DNA of 54,534 nt, from positions 1-54,534 of the forward strand of contig CANSRH010000010.1 in NCBI GenBank assembly GCA_947649365.1, given 5' to 3'. This document shows positions 8,932-16,967 of this stretch, piece by piece. The notes under the pieces were generated by a model that saw nothing but the letters and a program-made list of their open reading frames with translations, was not told the DNA's origin and did no database searches. Position 1 is the stretch's first letter. Every line of letters starts with the position of its first letter. The stretch comes from an uncultured Mycoplasmatota bacterium (GTDB taxonomy: Bacteria > Bacillota_I > Bacilli_A > RF39 > UBA660). The position numbers were made by a program, and so were the translations under genes.

Positions 8932-9193
8932 CAACTTCACCTTCTAATTTACTTAAAAATGCTTCAATCGTATTCCACTCTTCTTCAGTTTCAATAGGTA
9001 AAAGCTCTTTACTTCTCCCTGTTTTATCATACACATTGGCATACACTTTCATTTTCCCATTTTCTTTAGTATGATCCGTATACACCAAATAACTTTTCTT
9101 TGTTTGATCAGAATCAAATTTAAAAATAATTTCATAAGTGGTTTGTTTTCCATCTTTATCTTTTGCTGTAAAAACACTATTTTTTGTATCCAT
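8918..9193 (-). CDS. DUF1292 protein (YrzB-like)
   Basis: Small acidic cytoplasmic protein (91 residues from MDTKNSVFT) of the DUF1292/YrzB family: short beta-rich domain with FKFDSDQTKKSYLVYTDHT, then ANVYDKTG and a terminal EEEWNTIEAFLSKL helix. Biochemical role unknown. The second ATG is preferred because AGGA is 6 nt upstream of it and directly abuts the first one. It sits between ruvX and mltG exactly as in B. subtilis and overlaps ruvX by 17 nt. Confidence 0.88.
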   Translation of the reverse strand: MDTKNSVFTAKDKDGKQTTYEIIFKFDSDQTKKSYLVYTDHTKENGKMKVYANVYDKTGRSKELLPIETEEEWNTIEAFLSKLEGEVDEKN

Positions 9194-9608
9194 TTTCATT
9201 CCTACTTTCTTTTAAATACGTATCAAGTATAATCGCTGCTGCATAGCTATCAATCACTTTTTTTCTTTTCATACGTTTTGTATCCATTTCTATCAAACGT
9301 TGTTCTGCTTCATGGGTCGACAACCGTTCATCAATAAGTACTACTGGCAAATCAAATACTTCTTCTAGAATCTCTTTAAACTTCATCGTTCGAAGAACAG
9401 CATCTCCAAGTGTATTATTCATATTTTTAGGATATCCCAAAACCAATGTACCAACTTCTTTTTCTATAACAATCTTTTTTAGTTCTAAAACAACCTCTTC
9501 ATAATCTTGAAATCGAATCGTTTTATAAGGACTCGCAATGTATCCCATTTTATCACTAAGAGCAAGACCCAATGTCCTTGTTCCAAGATCCATACCTAAA
9601 CATCTCAT
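9177..9608 (-). CDS. ruvX: RuvX/YqgF-family RNase H-fold nuclease
   Basis: Putative Holliday junction resolvase that also acts in 16S rRNA 5' maturation in E. coli. The 143-residue protein has the RNase H fold: MRCLGMDLGTRTLGLALSD with the first catalytic Asp, GYPKNMNNTLG, VLIDERLSTHEAEQRL with the second acidic residue, and KKVIDSYAAAIILDTYL with the last Asp. It overlaps ireB (ATGA-type junction). Confidence 0.95.
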   Translation of the reverse strand: MRCLGMDLGTRTLGLALSDKMGYIASPYKTIRFQDYEEVVLELKKIVIEKEVGTLVLGYPKNMNNTLGDAVLRTMKFKEILEEVFDLPVVLIDERLSTHEAEQRLIEMDTKRMKRKKVIDSYAAAIILDTYLKESRNENGYKK

Positions 9609-9847
9609 TGTAAATACTGCTCCAACAAAAAGGCAATGAGAAGCTCTCTATCAATTTCTTGAATAATTTCACGAGCATTTTTATAATTGGATATATAGCC
9701 TGGATCTCCTGTTGTCAAATAACCCACCAATTGATTGACGGGGTCATATCCTCTTTCATGCAAGGCTTGATAAACTTGTTTAATCGTATATTCTAACTGA
9801 GCTTGTTTAAACATTGTAATATCAAAAAGACATGTCTTATCATCCAT
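9605..9847 (-). CDS. ireB: IreB-family regulatory phosphoprotein (DUF965, YrzL)
   Basis: 80-residue protein matching IreB/YrzL over its whole length (TMFKQAQLEYTIKQVYQALHERGYDPVNQLVGYLTTGDPGYIS...). In Enterococcus IreB is phosphorylated by the Ser/Thr kinase IreK and modulates cephalosporin tolerance; the Thr residues of the TMFK and YLTTGD segments are candidate acceptors. First gene of a tightly overlapping operon running ireB-ruvX-DUF1292-mltG-trmR-trhP1-trhP2. Confidence 0.95.
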   Translation of the reverse strand: MDDKTCLFDITMFKQAQLEYTIKQVYQALHERGYDPVNQLVGYLTTGDPGYISNYKNAREIIQEIDRELLIAFLLEQYLQ

Positions 9848-9870
9848 AGTACACCTCTTATACTACAACT

Positions 9871-9899
9871 AGTGTATCAAAATATTTCTTAGATGACAA
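9871..9899 (-). promoter_or_regulatory. Promoter of the ireB-to-trhP2 operon
   Basis: TTGTCA and TACACT on the minus strand with 17 nt spacing, about 25 nt upstream of the ireB start; RBS AGAGGTG follows. Confidence 0.5.
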
Positions 9900-10021
9900 G
9901 TTTTGATATAGGAAAAAGAACCAACAAATGCATCTTCAAATACAAGTTTCTTTTTTTATACAAATTTCTGCTATTTTTTTATTTTTTGAATATATAATAG
10001 TAAACAGAAAAGAGGTTAAAA

Positions 10022-11386
10022 ATGAAAAACAAAATTATTTTTTTTGTAGGAATACTACTCATTGTAGGATTTGCTTATCTTTGCTTACCAAGTAAAAAAG
10101 AAAAAACACCAGAAATACAAAACGTGGAAGGAACCATTGTCCATCTAACCCAAAACGAAGTAACCATAAAATCACAAAACAATGGTATATACACCTTTCA
10201 CAAAGAAGACATAAAAGCAAACATTGGAGACAAAATCGTCTTAGAATACAGCGGCATTTTAGACTATGACAAATACGAACAAAGTGGTTCTATTTCCAAT
10301 TACACCATTACGCCTTCTAAAAATATCCCCTTAGAATTACCAAGTGAATGGATAGATGAAGGACTATTCAAAGATTACTACAACAAAGCCTATCAAAAAT
10401 TAAAAACACTTTCTATCGATGAAAAAATCGGCCAGCTACTACTTGGTAGATACAATGAAAACAATGCTTTAAACGATACCAAAAATTATCATTTAGGAGG
10501 ATTTGTTTTCTTTGAAGTAGATTTCAAAAATAAAACCACAGCAGATGTAAAAACAAGAAGCAATCATCTTCAAAACGCAAGTAAAATTCCTTTACTCATG
10601 GCAGTCGACGAAGAAGGAGGAAAAGTAGTTCGTATCAGTTCCAATCCCAATTTAGTAAAAGAAAAATTTGAATCATCCAAAGAACTGTACAACCAAGGAG
10701 GATTTCCAAAAATCAAAGAAGACACCATAGAAAAAAGCAAAATATTAAAAAATTTGGGATTCAACTTAAACTTAGCTCCCGTCGTCGATATTTCAACCGA
10801 TCCGAACGACTACATGTACGAACGTGCTTTTGGTAAAGATGCAACACTTACTTCTAGTTATGCAAAATCCGTTATTGAAGCAAGCAAAACAACAGATGTC
10901 TCTTACACTTTAAAACATTTTCCAGGGTATGGAAACAATAAAGATACCCACACTGGAACAGTCACCGATAATAGAACGTATGATACTATCATCAACAACG
11001 ACCTTCTCCCCTTTGATGCAGGAATAAAAAGTGGTGCAGAAGCAGTTTTAGTCAGTCATAATATTGTAACAAGCATTGACTCTACAAATCCAGCCTCTTT
11101 ATCACCAAGCATTCATAATTTACTTAGAAATCGCTTAGATTTTACTGGAATCATCATCACGGACGATTTAGATATGGGAGCTACAAAAAACATTGCAAAT
11201 GCAACCACTAAGGCTTTACTTGCTGGAAACGATTTGATTATTACCACCGATTACCAAACAAGTTTTAATGAAATAAAAACAGGTATTACTCAAGGAACCA
11301 TTTCAGAAGATTTAATCAATCGAATAGCATTAAGAAATTTAGCTTGGAAATATTACAAAGGATTAATAATAGACAATGAAAAATAG
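10022..11386 (+). CDS. Membrane-anchored GH3 beta-N-acetylhexosaminidase (NagZ-like)
   Basis: Extracytoplasmic glycoside hydrolase family 3 enzyme, probably removing N-acetylglucosamine from peptidoglycan or muropeptides. The 454-residue protein has a signal anchor at 5-23, a small beta domain at about 33-98, then the GH3 TIM barrel starting LSIDEKIGQLLLGRY. Key motifs are DEEGGKVVR, KHFPGYGNNKDTHTG (the acid/base loop that marks the NagZ branch) and IITDDLDMGA, whose Asp is the likely nucleophile. It is the only clear plus-strand gene in the window. A TATAAT at 9993-9998 and the RBS AGAGG lie just upstream. It is inserted between ireB and alaS, which are adjacent in B. subtilis. Confidence 0.9.
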   Translation: MKNKIIFFVGILLIVGFAYLCLPSKKEKTPEIQNVEGTIVHLTQNEVTIKSQNNGIYTFHKEDIKANIGDKIVLEYSGILDYDKYEQSGSISNYTITPSKNIPLELPSEWIDEGLFKDYYNKAYQKLKTLSIDEKIGQLLLGRYNENNALNDTKNYHLGGFVFFEVDFKNKTTADVKTRSNHLQNASKIPLLMAVDEEGGKVVRISSNPNLVKEKFESSKELYNQGGFPKIKEDTIEKSKILKNLGFNLNLAPVVDISTDPNDYMYERAFGKDATLTSSYAKSVIEASKTTDVSYTLKHFPGYGNNKDTHTGTVTDNRTYDTIINNDLLPFDAGIKSGAEAVLVSHNIVTSIDSTNPASLSPSIHNLLRNRLDFTGIIITDDLDMGATKNIANATTKALLAGNDLIITTDYQTSFNEIKTGITQGTISEDLINRIALRNLAWKYYKGLIIDNEK

Positions 11387-11418
11387 AAACATAACAATAT
11401 GATATGTTTCTATTTTTT
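11381..11418. terminator. Bidirectional terminator between convergent genes
   Basis: AAATAGAAACATA (11381-11393) pairs with TATGTTTCTATTT (11403-11415), a perfect 13-bp stem with T-runs usable on both strands. It ends the GH3 gene and the converging 11421-12548 gene. Confidence 0.8.
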
Positions 11419-11420
11419 AT

Positions 11421-12548
11421 TTAATAAACTGCAATAGTACTAATATTTACTGTAACCGTAAACATAGTATTACTTGTACCATTATGAAGTACTTTTACCT
11501 TTAAATAACTTGGAGCAGTATAACTACTAATATTTGTTTTCAAAGTAGAACTTGCAGATGTATATGCAAAAGTTTCAGAATTACTTACTAAAAAACTACT
11601 AATGCTTTGATCACTTGCAATTCCTAAAGTAGTTGTCCCTGTAAGTCTCTCAAGGTTAGTAGAATGCGTTGAATATATTTCTAAAATGCTATAATTTTGA
11701 GTAGTTATCTTATTGTTACTACTAATCGTCACATAATTTCCAGCAAAAGAAGCGTACATATGATAATCATTTCCATTAAGTGCTGCACCAGTAGCATTAT
11801 CCGTTGTTCTCTGCATTGAAAAGCCTCCTACCAAATCCTTACCATCTTTAAACAAATAGCATGGAAGTCCGCCATTATACTTTTCTTCTTCAGTTATCAC
11901 TGTTGAATTCAAAAATTTCTTTGCTACTTCTGTTGTATATTTTTCATTACTTTGAATTGCTTTTCTAAGATTTTCTTGTTCTGCAATAATTTTCATAGCT
12001 TCTTCCGTTTTCACAATATTGTCTATGTCGGTAGCATTTGACATTAATTCCTGAACATTTGTAGCATTACTTTTTATAGAAGCAACCAATTCTTCAAAAC
12101 CATATCTAGCAAAATGAAGCGTACAAGTAGTTCCACTAATCGTTAAATTATTGATAGATAAAGACCAAGTATCATTGTTCCAACTTGCTTCTGCACCATG
12201 GCTACACTCTATACTTTCAAACACATAAGGTTCCTCTTTCAAAGGAATTTTATTTGTAAACTCCCCATCAATTAAAGCTGCAATAATTACGTCACTAGTA
12301 TTTTTTTTAAATTCTGGCACTTGTCCCTGAATCACATTAAATATTTTTTCTTCTTTATACAACGCATAACTCTTATATAACACAATACTTCCTATGACAA
12401 CCAAAATCCCTATGATTGAGCCGATTACGATTCTCTTATGTTTCTTACTTTTGTGAAATCGTTCTAAACCTTCTGAGGTTCCTTTACTTAATGTACCCCC
12501 CCCCAGACGAACTTGACTGGTTGGGAGGATGTTTCTTTTTCTTTTCAT
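11421..12548 (-). CDS. Membrane-anchored surface protein with a G9 tract, unrecognised family
   Basis: 375-residue protein with a basic cytoplasmic N-terminus, one transmembrane helix (about residues 40-60: IVIGSIIGILVVIGSIVLYKSY) and a long extracytoplasmic part. The ectodomain has a beta-rich section ending TISGTTCTLHFARYGFEE, a helical stretch (about 150-215) rich in Asn-Ala-Thr, and a Ser/Thr-rich beta domain of about 150 residues ending TVTVNISTIAVY. N-anchored proteins with a CTLHF/CTLYF strand seem common in uncultured Bacilli, but I cannot name the family. A run of nine G lies in codons about 15-17, before the membrane helix, so slippage would switch the protein off. Strong AGGAGG RBS. 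Confidence 0.7.
   Translation of the reverse strand: MKRKRNILPTSQVRLGGGTLSKGTSEGLERFHKSKKHKRIVIGSIIGILVVIGSIVLYKSYALYKEEKIFNVIQGQVPEFKKNTSDVIIAALIDGEFTNKIPLKEEPYVFESIECSHGAEASWNNDTWSLSINNLTISGTTCTLHFARYGFEELVASIKSNATNVQELMSNATDIDNIVKTEEAMKIIAEQENLRKAIQSNEKYTTEVAKKFLNSTVITEEEKYNGGLPCYLFKDGKDLVGGFSMQRTTDNATGAALNGNDYHMYASFAGNYVTISSNNKITTQNYSILEIYSTHSTNLERLTGTTTLGIASDQSISSFLVSNSETFAYTSASSTLKTNISSYTAPSYLKVKVLHNGTSNTMFTVTVNISTIAVY
12496..12504. repeat. Homopolymeric C9/G9 tract in the 5' coding region
   Basis: Nine consecutive C on the plus strand (G on the coding strand) encode the Gly-Gly-Gly of VRLGGGTLS. I saw no comparable G/C run elsewhere in this A+T-rich window. Tracts of this length are typical contingency loci in phase-variable genes. 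Confidence 0.75.
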
Positions 12549-12699
12549 TTTTATTCCTCCTCTATTTTCTATATCTATCCTATCACAGTAAAAATAATTT
12601 TACTATTGTTTTTTCATTTCTTTTACAACAAGAAAATAAACGATTATAAACTTTTAAAATGTTAATCTTTCAAAAGAAATAGTAGTCATAAATATAACT

Positions 12700-12732
12700 A
12701 AAAAAAGCTTAATCAACCTCGATTAAACTTTT
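12700..12732 (-). terminator. Terminator of the alaS operon
   Basis: On the minus strand AAGTTTAATC and GATTAAGCTT form a stem around GAGGTT, followed by seven T, directly after the alaS stop codon. Confidence 0.75.
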
Positions 12733-14478
12733 TTATTCTTCTAACACAGCCTTAATCCTTCTAACTCCCGCACTACTAGCTTCTTCTTTTTTGATTTTAA
12801 AATGTCCAAGCTCACTTGTATTGTTTACATGAGGTCCTCCACAAAGTTCATGAGAAACATCACCAATCGAATACACTGTTACAATATCAGGATACTTTTC
12901 TATAAACATACACTCTGCTCCAGACTGAATCGCCTCATTTTTTGGCATTTCTTTAACACTTACTGGTAAACCTAGTTGTATCCATTCATTCACTAAATCT
13001 TCTGTCTTTTGTTTTTCATCCTCCGACAATTTGTGATCACAACTAAAATCAAAACGCATTCTTTCACTTGTAATATTACTTCCTTTTTGATGAACATCCA
13101 ATCCTACAACTTGTTTTAACGCAGCATTTAATAAATGGGTCGCCGTATGGTATTTTGTTTCTATTTCACCATTACCTGAAAGACCCCCTTTAAACTTCCC
13201 TTGTGAAGATGTTCTTGATAATTCTTGATGTTCACGAAACTTCTCATTGAATCCTTCAATATCTACTTTTAATCCTTGTTCACTAGCAAGTTCTTCAGTT
13301 AATTCAATAGGAAACCCATAGGTATCATACAAATGAAAAGCAGTCGTTGCATCCATACTTTCTTTGTTTCTTGTTGCTTTTTCAAACTCACGCAACCCTT
13401 TTTCAAGCGTTCGATTAAACTTTTCTTTTTCATTTTTAAGAACATCCAAAACAACATTTTCGTTATCTTCTAGCTCTTTATAATACTTTTTGTATTGATT
13501 TAAAAGAATCTTTGCAATTTGTTGTTCCCAATCACTATTGATATCGATGCCAAGTCGTTTGGCATGACGAATAGCACGACGAATCAGTCTTCTTAAAATA
13601 TAGCCTTGGTCGGTATTACTAGGTTTAATACCAGCAGGATCTGCACTAATAAATACAGCGGTACGTAAATGGTCTGCAATAATACGCATCGATTTTTCAT
13701 TGCCTTCATATGGAAGTCCAGAAATAGAAGAAATAAGAGCAATCACATCTTTCCAAATACTAGAAGCATAATTATCATGAACGCCTTCCAAAATAGCTGT
13801 CGTTCGCTCAACACCCATTCCTGTATCGACATTCTTTTTAGGAAGTTCCGTTACCTTTCCTTCACTATCCTTATAAAATTCCATAAAAACATTGTTCCAA
13901 ATTTCCACCCAACGATTATCTTCTAAATCAAAAATATCAGGAACATCCTCTTCACTTCTCCAATAAAATATCTCCGTATCTGACCCACATGGTCCTGACT
14001 CTCCTGCAATCCAAAAATTATCTTCAACCGTTTTAGCAATTCTTGGTTCTGGAATTCCAAGACTTCTCCATTTGTTGTAACTTTCGCTATCAAACGGAAT
14101 GGCATCACTACCTGCATACACAGTCACAGCTAATTTTTCTACTGGAATATGTAACACTTCCGTTAAAAATTCAAAACTCCAAGCAATACTTTCGTTCTTA
14201 AAATAATCTCCTAAACTCCAATTTCCAAGCATTTCAAAAAAAGTATGATGGGTACTATCTCCCACTTCATCCAAATCATTCGTTCTAATGCACTTTTGAT
14301 AATCACATAATCTTGTTCCATAAGGATGCACTTGCCCCATCAAATAAGGAATCAAGGGTTGCATTCCTGCGGTATTAAATAACACCGAAGGGTCATTTTC
14401 TGGTACCACTGGTGCACTTGGTATCCTTTTATGTCCTTTACTTACAAAAAAATCAATATACAAATCTTTTAAATTCAT
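12733..14478 (-). CDS. alaS: Alanyl-tRNA synthetase, compact form lacking the C-Ala domain
   Basis: Charges tRNA(Ala). The start is MNLKDLYIDFFVSKGHKRIPS, with the RBS AGAAGGAG; it begins 2 nt after the upstream kinase-like gene. Class II catalytic core: SLFNTAGMQPL-type motif, TFFEMLGNWSLGDYF, and GMGVERTTAILEG (motif 3). The tRNA-recognition helices follow, then the editing site with HTATHLLNAAL (HxxxH) and LCGGPHV (Cys and His of the zinc/editing site). It has 581 residues against about 870 for bacterial AlaRS. The protein ends right after the editing domain, so the DHHA1/C-Ala region is absent, and the beta-barrel segment normally before the editing domain is reduced to a few residues (FKGGLSGNGEIE). 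No second piece is nearby. Confidence 0.96.
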   Translation of the reverse strand: MNLKDLYIDFFVSKGHKRIPSAPVVPENDPSVLFNTAGMQPLIPYLMGQVHPYGTRLCDYQKCIRTNDLDEVGDSTHHTFFEMLGNWSLGDYFKNESIAWSFEFLTEVLHIPVEKLAVTVYAGSDAIPFDSESYNKWRSLGIPEPRIAKTVEDNFWIAGESGPCGSDTEIFYWRSEEDVPDIFDLEDNRWVEIWNNVFMEFYKDSEGKVTELPKKNVDTGMGVERTTAILEGVHDNYASSIWKDVIALISSISGLPYEGNEKSMRIIADHLRTAVFISADPAGIKPSNTDQGYILRRLIRRAIRHAKRLGIDINSDWEQQIAKILLNQYKKYYKELEDNENVVLDVLKNEKEKFNRTLEKGLREFEKATRNKESMDATTAFHLYDTYGFPIELTEELASEQGLKVDIEGFNEKFREHQELSRTSSQGKFKGGLSGNGEIETKYHTATHLLNAALKQVVGLDVHQKGSNITSERMRFDFSCDHKLSEDEKQKTEDLVNEWIQLGLPVSVKEMPKNEAIQSGAECMFIEKYPDIVTVYSIGDVSHELCGGPHVNNTSELGHFKIKKEEASSAGVRRIKAVLEE

Positions 14479-14480
14479 GT

Positions 14481-15011
14481 TTATCTTTCTCCTTCTATAC
14501 ATTCTTTAACAAATGTTTCTATTTCTTCTTTACTCTTATTAGAAATCACATAATCAAATCCTTTATACTCATCCAATTCTGTCTCCGTAACATGTTTCTT
14601 TTGTTTTTCTGTCAAAGAAGATTCTTGTAAGTCATTAATCACTTGAATAGTCAAAACATCTTTGTACTTTCCTTTTTTAAATTCCTCTATTTCTTGTTTC
14701 AAACGGACATCACTAATCACAACCAAATCCACATAGTTTTCATAAACAGAGAAATCTTCCAACATTCTTTTTACAAAAAAATCTTCTCCAAATTGTTTTC
14801 TTAAAAAAACTCCTGTTTCTTGCAAAAATGTTCGAGGTTTATTTTCTCTCTGTCCATCATAGCCAAGAATTTCCCTCGCATACAACTTGATATACTTACT
14901 ATACTCGGTTTGTAAAGCTCGAAGTCCTCTTGACTTAGCAAACTCTACAAGACAATTTCCCAAATAACTTTTTCCACTTCCTGCCTTCCCAGCAATTAAA
15001 ATAACTCTCAT
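14481..15011 (-). CDS. P-loop nucleotide kinase-like protein in the alaS operon
   Basis: 176-residue P-loop protein: VILIAGKAGSGKSYLG (Walker A) at the N-terminus, a LQETGVFLRKQFGEDFFVKRM segment, DLVVISDVRLKQEIEEF (Walker B-like with the substrate-side Arg) and a C-terminal DYVISNK strand. This arrangement resembles deoxynucleoside/nucleoside monophosphate kinases of the phage gp1 type or dephospho-CoA kinase-like folds. Substrate unknown. The ATG chosen is 5 nt after AGGAGG; an in-frame GTG two codons earlier is inside the RBS spacing. It lies between the T-box leader and alaS, so it should respond to alanine starvation. Confidence 0.7.
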   Translation of the reverse strand: MRVILIAGKAGSGKSYLGNCLVEFAKSRGLRALQTEYSKYIKLYAREILGYDGQRENKPRTFLQETGVFLRKQFGEDFFVKRMLEDFSVYENYVDLVVISDVRLKQEIEEFKKGKYKDVLTIQVINDLQESSLTEKQKKHVTETELDEYKGFDYVISNKSKEEIETFVKECIEGER

Positions 15012-15027
15012 ACACACCTCCTAAAAC

Positions 15028-15215
15028 AAAAAAGAATTGCCCCCAACAAGGAGCAATTCTGCGGTACCATCCTTTAGATTACTTAATTATTGATAACGGG
15101 ACTCCCCGATAAATCTCCAACAAGCAGCACAAATTTTATTCTTTCTTTGTTTATGTTCCACCATCCATAAACTCTCTTTAAACTACTCAAATAAAATCTT
15201 CTTATCTTCAACGAT
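15028..15215 (-). promoter_or_regulatory. T-box riboswitch controlling the kinase-like gene and alaS
   Basis: On the minus strand the leader carries AAAGGATGGTACCGC, a clear form of the conserved T-box bulge that binds the uncharged tRNA acceptor end. It precedes a terminator, GAATTGC (15059-15053) with GCAATTC (15040-15034) and a T-run. Upstream is a Stem I region with the distal AGAGAG and GGTGGAA motifs. The 3' side of Stem I contains GTGCTGCTTG, where GCT would be an alanine specifier codon, fitting alaS downstream. When uncharged tRNA(Ala) binds, the T-box sequence forms an antiterminator and the operon is read. Family and downstream gene are firm; the exact specifier and 5' end are inferred. 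Confidence 0.88.
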
Positions 15216-15221
15216 TTCTAT

Positions 15222-15770
15222 TTACAAACGAAACAAATATTCTGTAAGAGCTTCATAAACTTCATCTCGCTCCACCAATTTACCTGATTCTCTTAATTCA
15301 TTCAATTCTTGTATAGTAACAAATCGAATCGCTTGAACTTCACTCTCTTGCATTTTAATATTTTCTTCCGTTAAACCATCTTGTCTTAAAATGAAAAAAT
15401 CATAAAATTGTCGTTCAATAAAATGTTCAGAAAACTCTTGTATTTTTCGAAAAGAGGTCATAAAACGAAAATCTTTCACCTTAACAGAAAACCCTAGATT
15501 AACGCTGACTTCCTCACTAATTTCGCGATTGGCTCCTGCAAGAGAATCTTGTCCCGAAGACAAATGACCAGCAACAGAAATATCCCACATTCCTGCATTC
15601 TTTTCTTTATTCAAAGAACGTTGTTGAATTAATATTTTATTTTCATCATTAACAATAGCCACAACAATAGCTCGGTGCCACAAACCTTTTTCATGAATAA
15701 CTTTTCGTGGCAATATCTCTCCTGTTTTTACACCATTTTCATCCAGAACATCTAGTAATTCTTCCTTCAT
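15222..15770 (-). CDS. Nudix hydrolase, isopentenyl-diphosphate isomerase-like subgroup
   Basis: 182-residue Nudix protein: MKEELLDVLDENGVKTGEILPRKVIHEKGLWHRAI resembles the start of YfcD/Idi-type Nudix proteins. The Nudix box GHLSSGQDSLAGANREISEEVSV keeps the REISEE metal-binding core, while the usual Glu six residues after the first Gly is not in its standard place. Likely hydrolyses a nucleotide-diphosphate-linked small molecule; the substrate cannot be read from sequence. Confidence 0.85.
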   Translation of the reverse strand: MKEELLDVLDENGVKTGEILPRKVIHEKGLWHRAIVVAIVNDENKILIQQRSLNKEKNAGMWDISVAGHLSSGQDSLAGANREISEEVSVNLGFSVKVKDFRFMTSFRKIQEFSEHFIERQFYDFFILRQDGLTEENIKMQESEVQAIRFVTIQELNELRESGKLVERDEVYEALTEYLFRL

Positions 15771-15833
15771 TAAAGTTCCTCATCTCTCTTTTACTAAGAA
15801 CAACCAAATTATAACAAAAAAAAAAGGGAAATA

Positions 15834-16967
15834 CTAGCCTCTTTTTAAAACGGGATACTTGCTTCCCAAAAATTCCCAAATTACTTTCAATAAAGCAAGA
15901 CATGGAGTTGCTAAAATCATACCCAAGATACCAAAAAAATGACTAAACACCAAAAGACCAATCATAATCGTGACAGGATGCAACTTCATCGTTTTACTCA
16001 TAACAATCGGTTGTAAAATAAAGTTCTCTACGCACTGAACAATCACACAAATAATAATCGTCATCACACCAATAAACGTACTTTGGCTAAATCCAATAAC
16101 AACAGCAACCGCTCCTCCAATATAAGGACCAACGTAAGGAATCAAATCGGTAATTCCACAGAAAAGTCCAAACAAAAGTGGAGATTGCAATCCAACAATA
16201 GCAAAACCAATGGAATCACACACAAACACCATAGTAGCAACAAGTAAAGTTCCATTGACACTTTTTCGCACCTCTGCCCCAATATTATTAAGCAACACTT
16301 GTGCTTCAAACTGACGTTTATGAGGAAGCATATTTAGAAAATGTCTACTAATCGCATCAAAATCAAACAACATATAAAGACCAACAAACAAGCCTAAACC
16401 AATCGTTACCATGCTAGAAAAGAAATGGACAATCAAATTCAACAAAGTAGCAGGAAAAGAAGTAGTAAACTCCGATAATTTTGTTTCCATCGTTGTCATA
16501 ACATTCGTTTGTATCGTTTTTATATCCACACCTTCAATATCTCTAAAGCGTAAAAAGAAATCATTCACTGTATCTTTAACCTCTCCAAAAATAGCAGGCA
16601 AATTTCCAATAAGCTCATTCACTTGTACATAAATCGTTGGTACCAACACCCGTAAGAAAATAGCAAAAACAAGCAAGAAAATAGTATAAACAATAATAGC
16701 AGCAGCCATTCTTGGGATCCCTTTTTCTTCTAATTTCTTTACCAAAGGATTAAATAACCAAGCAATCACAAATCCAATAAACAAAGGAGAAAGAACTTTT
16801 AGAAAACTCAAAAGAAACGTTAAAATGCCCCATTCTTTTATTAAAATTGTAACAACAAAAACACAACCAATAATCATGGTGATATAAAGTAGATGTAATA
16901 TTTTACTCGTTAAACCAACCACCTCATTCACATGATCAATATTAATTTCTTTCTTCTTCTTTTCCAT
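15834..16967 (-). CDS. AI-2E family transporter (YrrI/PerM-like permease)
   Basis: 377-residue polytopic membrane protein of the AI-2E/PerM family. Two hydrophobic helices near 20-75, a third near 80-115, an amphipathic extracytoplasmic segment at about 120-185, then five or more C-terminal helices including GLFCGITDLIPYVGPYIGGAVAVVIGF, the family signature. The transported substrate is uncertain (several members act as Na+/H+ antiporters). B. subtilis yrrI also neighbours alaS. Start and miaB stop overlap (TAATG), so the two are co-translated. Confidence 0.9.
   Translation of the reverse strand: MEKKKKEINIDHVNEVVGLTSKILHLLYITMIIGCVFVVTILIKEWGILTFLLSFLKVLSPLFIGFVIAWLFNPLVKKLEEKGIPRMAAAIIVYTIFLLVFAIFLRVLVPTIYVQVNELIGNLPAIFGEVKDTVNDFFLRFRDIEGVDIKTIQTNVMTTMETKLSEFTTSFPATLLNLIVHFFSSMVTIGLGLFVGLYMLFDFDAISRHFLNMLPHKRQFEAQVLLNNIGAEVRKSVNGTLLVATMVFVCDSIGFAIVGLQSPLLFGLFCGITDLIPYVGPYIGGAVAVVIGFSQSTFIGVMTIIICVIVQCVENFILQPIVMSKTMKLHPVTIMIGLLVFSHFFGILGMILATPCLALLKVIWEFLGSKYPVLKRG

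Noticed and set aside
12416-12649. Plus-strand open frame opposite the G9 surface protein gene
   Set aside because: Lies antisense to a better supported gene, with no RBS and a composition expected for a shadow frame.
15222-15770. Authentic type I IPP isomerase
   Set aside because: Nudix box and size fit the broader Idi-like Nudix group, but diagnostic active-site Cys/Glu motifs of IPP isomerase are not evident.
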